From JAAAOZ01 sp964496595 (GTDB lineage Bacteria; Chloroflexota; Anaerolineae; B4-G1; SLSP01): DNA of 13,944 bases. Under the pieces are notes generated by a model. That model searched no databases, was not told the origin of the DNA, and saw only the letters and a list, made by a program, of their open reading frames with translations. The DNA lies in the NCBI GenBank assembly GCA_964496595.1, contig CAZCAI010000130.1, forward strand, positions 1-13,944, in the 5' to 3' direction. Of this stretch, positions 13,281-13,944 are shown piece after piece. The position numbers were made by a program, and so were the translations under genes. Positions within the stretch are counted from its first letter, which is position 1. The number at the start of each line of letters is the position of its first letter.

Positions 13281-13730
13281 ATGATAGTACGACATTTACT
13301 TCGTAGACAAGGGTGGACGTTGTTGGGTGGTGCGCTGATCATCGCGCTGTTGATCGGTGGATTGTGGGGGCTTTGCGCTTCCCCGGCGCGGGCCTCTGAT
13401 TTAGCGCAGGAACCGACGGCCACCTTGCCGCCGCGTTACACGCCGACGCCAGAGCCGACTACGCCGACGCCAGAGCCGCCCACCGCAACCCCAGAGCCGC
13501 CCACCGCCACGCCGGATGCGCCTACGGTCACGCCTACGCCATCGACGGGGGAGTCTCCGCCGGAGGAATCCTCAGAGCCGACGGTTACGCCAACCTATGT
13601 CCTGCTGCCCAACTCAGGACAGACGCAGAGCGGGACGATGGTCTCCGAGGGGGTGATCATCGGGGCGTTGTTGTTGGCTGGGGCCGTGATCCTCGGGGCC
13701 TACGTGGCCCGCAGGGGATGGGGGAATTGA
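13281..13730 (+). CDS. Thr-Pro stalk surface protein with LPNSG-type sorting tail
   Basis: A 149-aa protein, not assigned to a family. A basic N-terminus (MIVRHLLRRQGW) and a hydrophobic core (about 13-31) make a signal peptide, ending near ARA-S. A Thr-Pro-Glu stalk of five heptapeptides (54-88, such as TPTPEPP and TATPEPP) should be extended and possibly glycosylated. The C-terminus reads L-P-N-S-G (109-113), a gap, a hydrophobic helix (about 124-143) and R-R-G-W-G-N. That three-part tail is what sortases recognise (LPxTG, hydrophobic stretch, basic end), with Ser in place of Thr. Sortase anchoring is inferred; no sortase gene lies here. A purine-rich AGAGGAGAGGAG (13261-13272) is the RBS, 8 nt before ATG 13281. 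Confidence 0.8.
   Translation: MIVRHLLRRQGWTLLGGALIIALLIGGLWGLCASPARASDLAQEPTATLPPRYTPTPEPTTPTPEPPTATPEPPTATPDAPTVTPTPSTGESPPEESSEPTVTPTYVLLPNSGQTQSGTMVSEGVIIGALLLAGAVILGAYVARRGWGN
13440..13544 (+). repeat. 21-bp tandem repeat encoding Thr-Pro heptapeptides
   Basis: Five 21-bp units encode TPTPEPT, TPTPEPP, TATPEPP, TATPDAP and TVTPTPS. Units one to three are closest in DNA sequence. The copy number could change by slippage and so alter stalk length. Confidence 0.75.
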
Positions 13731-13751
13731 ATGTAGGTAGTGAGGGTCTAT

Positions 13752-13813
13752 GAAAGCGTGCAGGGGTTTGCCTGGTGTCAGCCGGTAGAATCGCTTTCGC
13801 CGGGCAATTTTTA
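13752..13813 (+). terminator. Possible terminator after the 149-aa gene
   Basis: GAAAGCG (13752-13758) pairs with CGCTTTC (13792-13798) around a long inner region with a weak GCAGG/CCTG stem. A T-rich AATTTTTA follows at 13807-13814 after a second weak GC stem. It is placed where a terminator is expected, but the loop is long and the U-run is not adjacent, so this is tentative. Confidence 0.25.
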
Positions 13814-13821
13814 TGCCGGGT

Positions 13822-13870
13822 GGGGGTTGAGGGGTGAGAATTAAGGATTGAGGATTAAGAATTAAGGGAA
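13822..13870 (+). repeat. Degenerate 7-bp tandem repeat (purine-TT type)
   Basis: Seven heptads in phase: GGGGGTT, GAGGGGT, GAGAATT, AAGGATT, GAGGATT, AAGAATT, AAGGGAA. Most units are four or five purines followed by TT, all on one strand. It is distinct in sequence from the 223-250 heptads but has the same period. It lies in the 13731-13944 stretch, which holds no gene. Confidence 0.6.
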
Positions 13871-13894
13871 CTTTGACAGGTGAATAGTTGTGTT

Positions 13895-13909
13895 GTTCGT
13901 AGTCAGGCA
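13895..13909 (+). repeat. 15-bp dispersed motif GTTCGTAGTCAGGCA
   Basis: An exact copy, inverted, of 4484-4498. It is followed by GC-rich sequence running off the window end, so a larger repeat may start here. Confidence 0.5.
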
Positions 13910-13944
13910 TCCGCTGCGCGATGAAATGGCGTGCCGTTATCAGC

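Overview
The window looks like a chromosomal segment of a GC-rich, probably Chloroflexota (Anaerolineae-like) bacterium. This is inferred, not searched. The reasons are the GC-rich coding style, large secreted proteins with DUF11-like, CARDB, TolB/YVTN propeller and beta-helix domains, Thr-Pro-rich stalks, a shared Y-L-P-L-I linker in two secreted proteins, and many intergenic multi-hairpin and heptad repeats. No rRNA, tRNA, CRISPR array or transposase gene was seen.

Layout. Positions 1-278 hold a multi-hairpin repeat and a short heptad repeat. A UspA-type stress protein follows (279-764). Next come a MurE-type Mur ligase (957-2516) and a GT4 glycosyltransferase (2513-3607), translationally coupled through an ATGA overlap. 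A lower-GC insert carries an MNT nucleotidyltransferase and a HEPN protein (3685-4411), overlapping by 23 bp, behind a promoter whose -10 lies in a 26-bp palindrome. On the minus strand are a membrane-anchored TolB propeller fused to an M15/VanX-like zinc peptidase (4512-6311) and a small unrecognised helical protein (6368-6808). A repeat-rich intergenic region (6842-7347) precedes, in plus coordinates, a secreted DUF11/YVTN-propeller protein, also on the minus strand (7335-9269). An AT-rich divergent promoter region (9270-9734) leads to a plus-strand set: a 202-aa Ala-rich anchored protein, a 902-aa beta-helix/Big-1/CARDB secreted protein, another multi-hairpin repeat, and a 149-aa Thr-Pro stalk protein with an LPNSG-membrane-Arg-Arg tail.

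How it fits together. Most genes concern the cell envelope: peptidoglycan precursor synthesis (MurE), glycan building (GT4), peptide trimming (M15) and a set of surface proteins. The MNT/HEPN pair is a self-contained accessory cassette, probably a toxin-antitoxin module.

The most striking structure is non-coding. Four composite repeats (70-183, 6890-7003, 7199-7347, 13067-13204) fall into two subfamilies. Each has an outer pair of related inverted arms enclosing two or three tight hairpins. Stem sequences differ between copies while pairing is kept. One copy sits in a 214-bp unit with perfect 11-bp terminal inverted repeats and a 7-bp direct repeat at its edges, like a miniature mobile element. 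Two copies reach into, or supply, the stop codon of a surface-protein gene.
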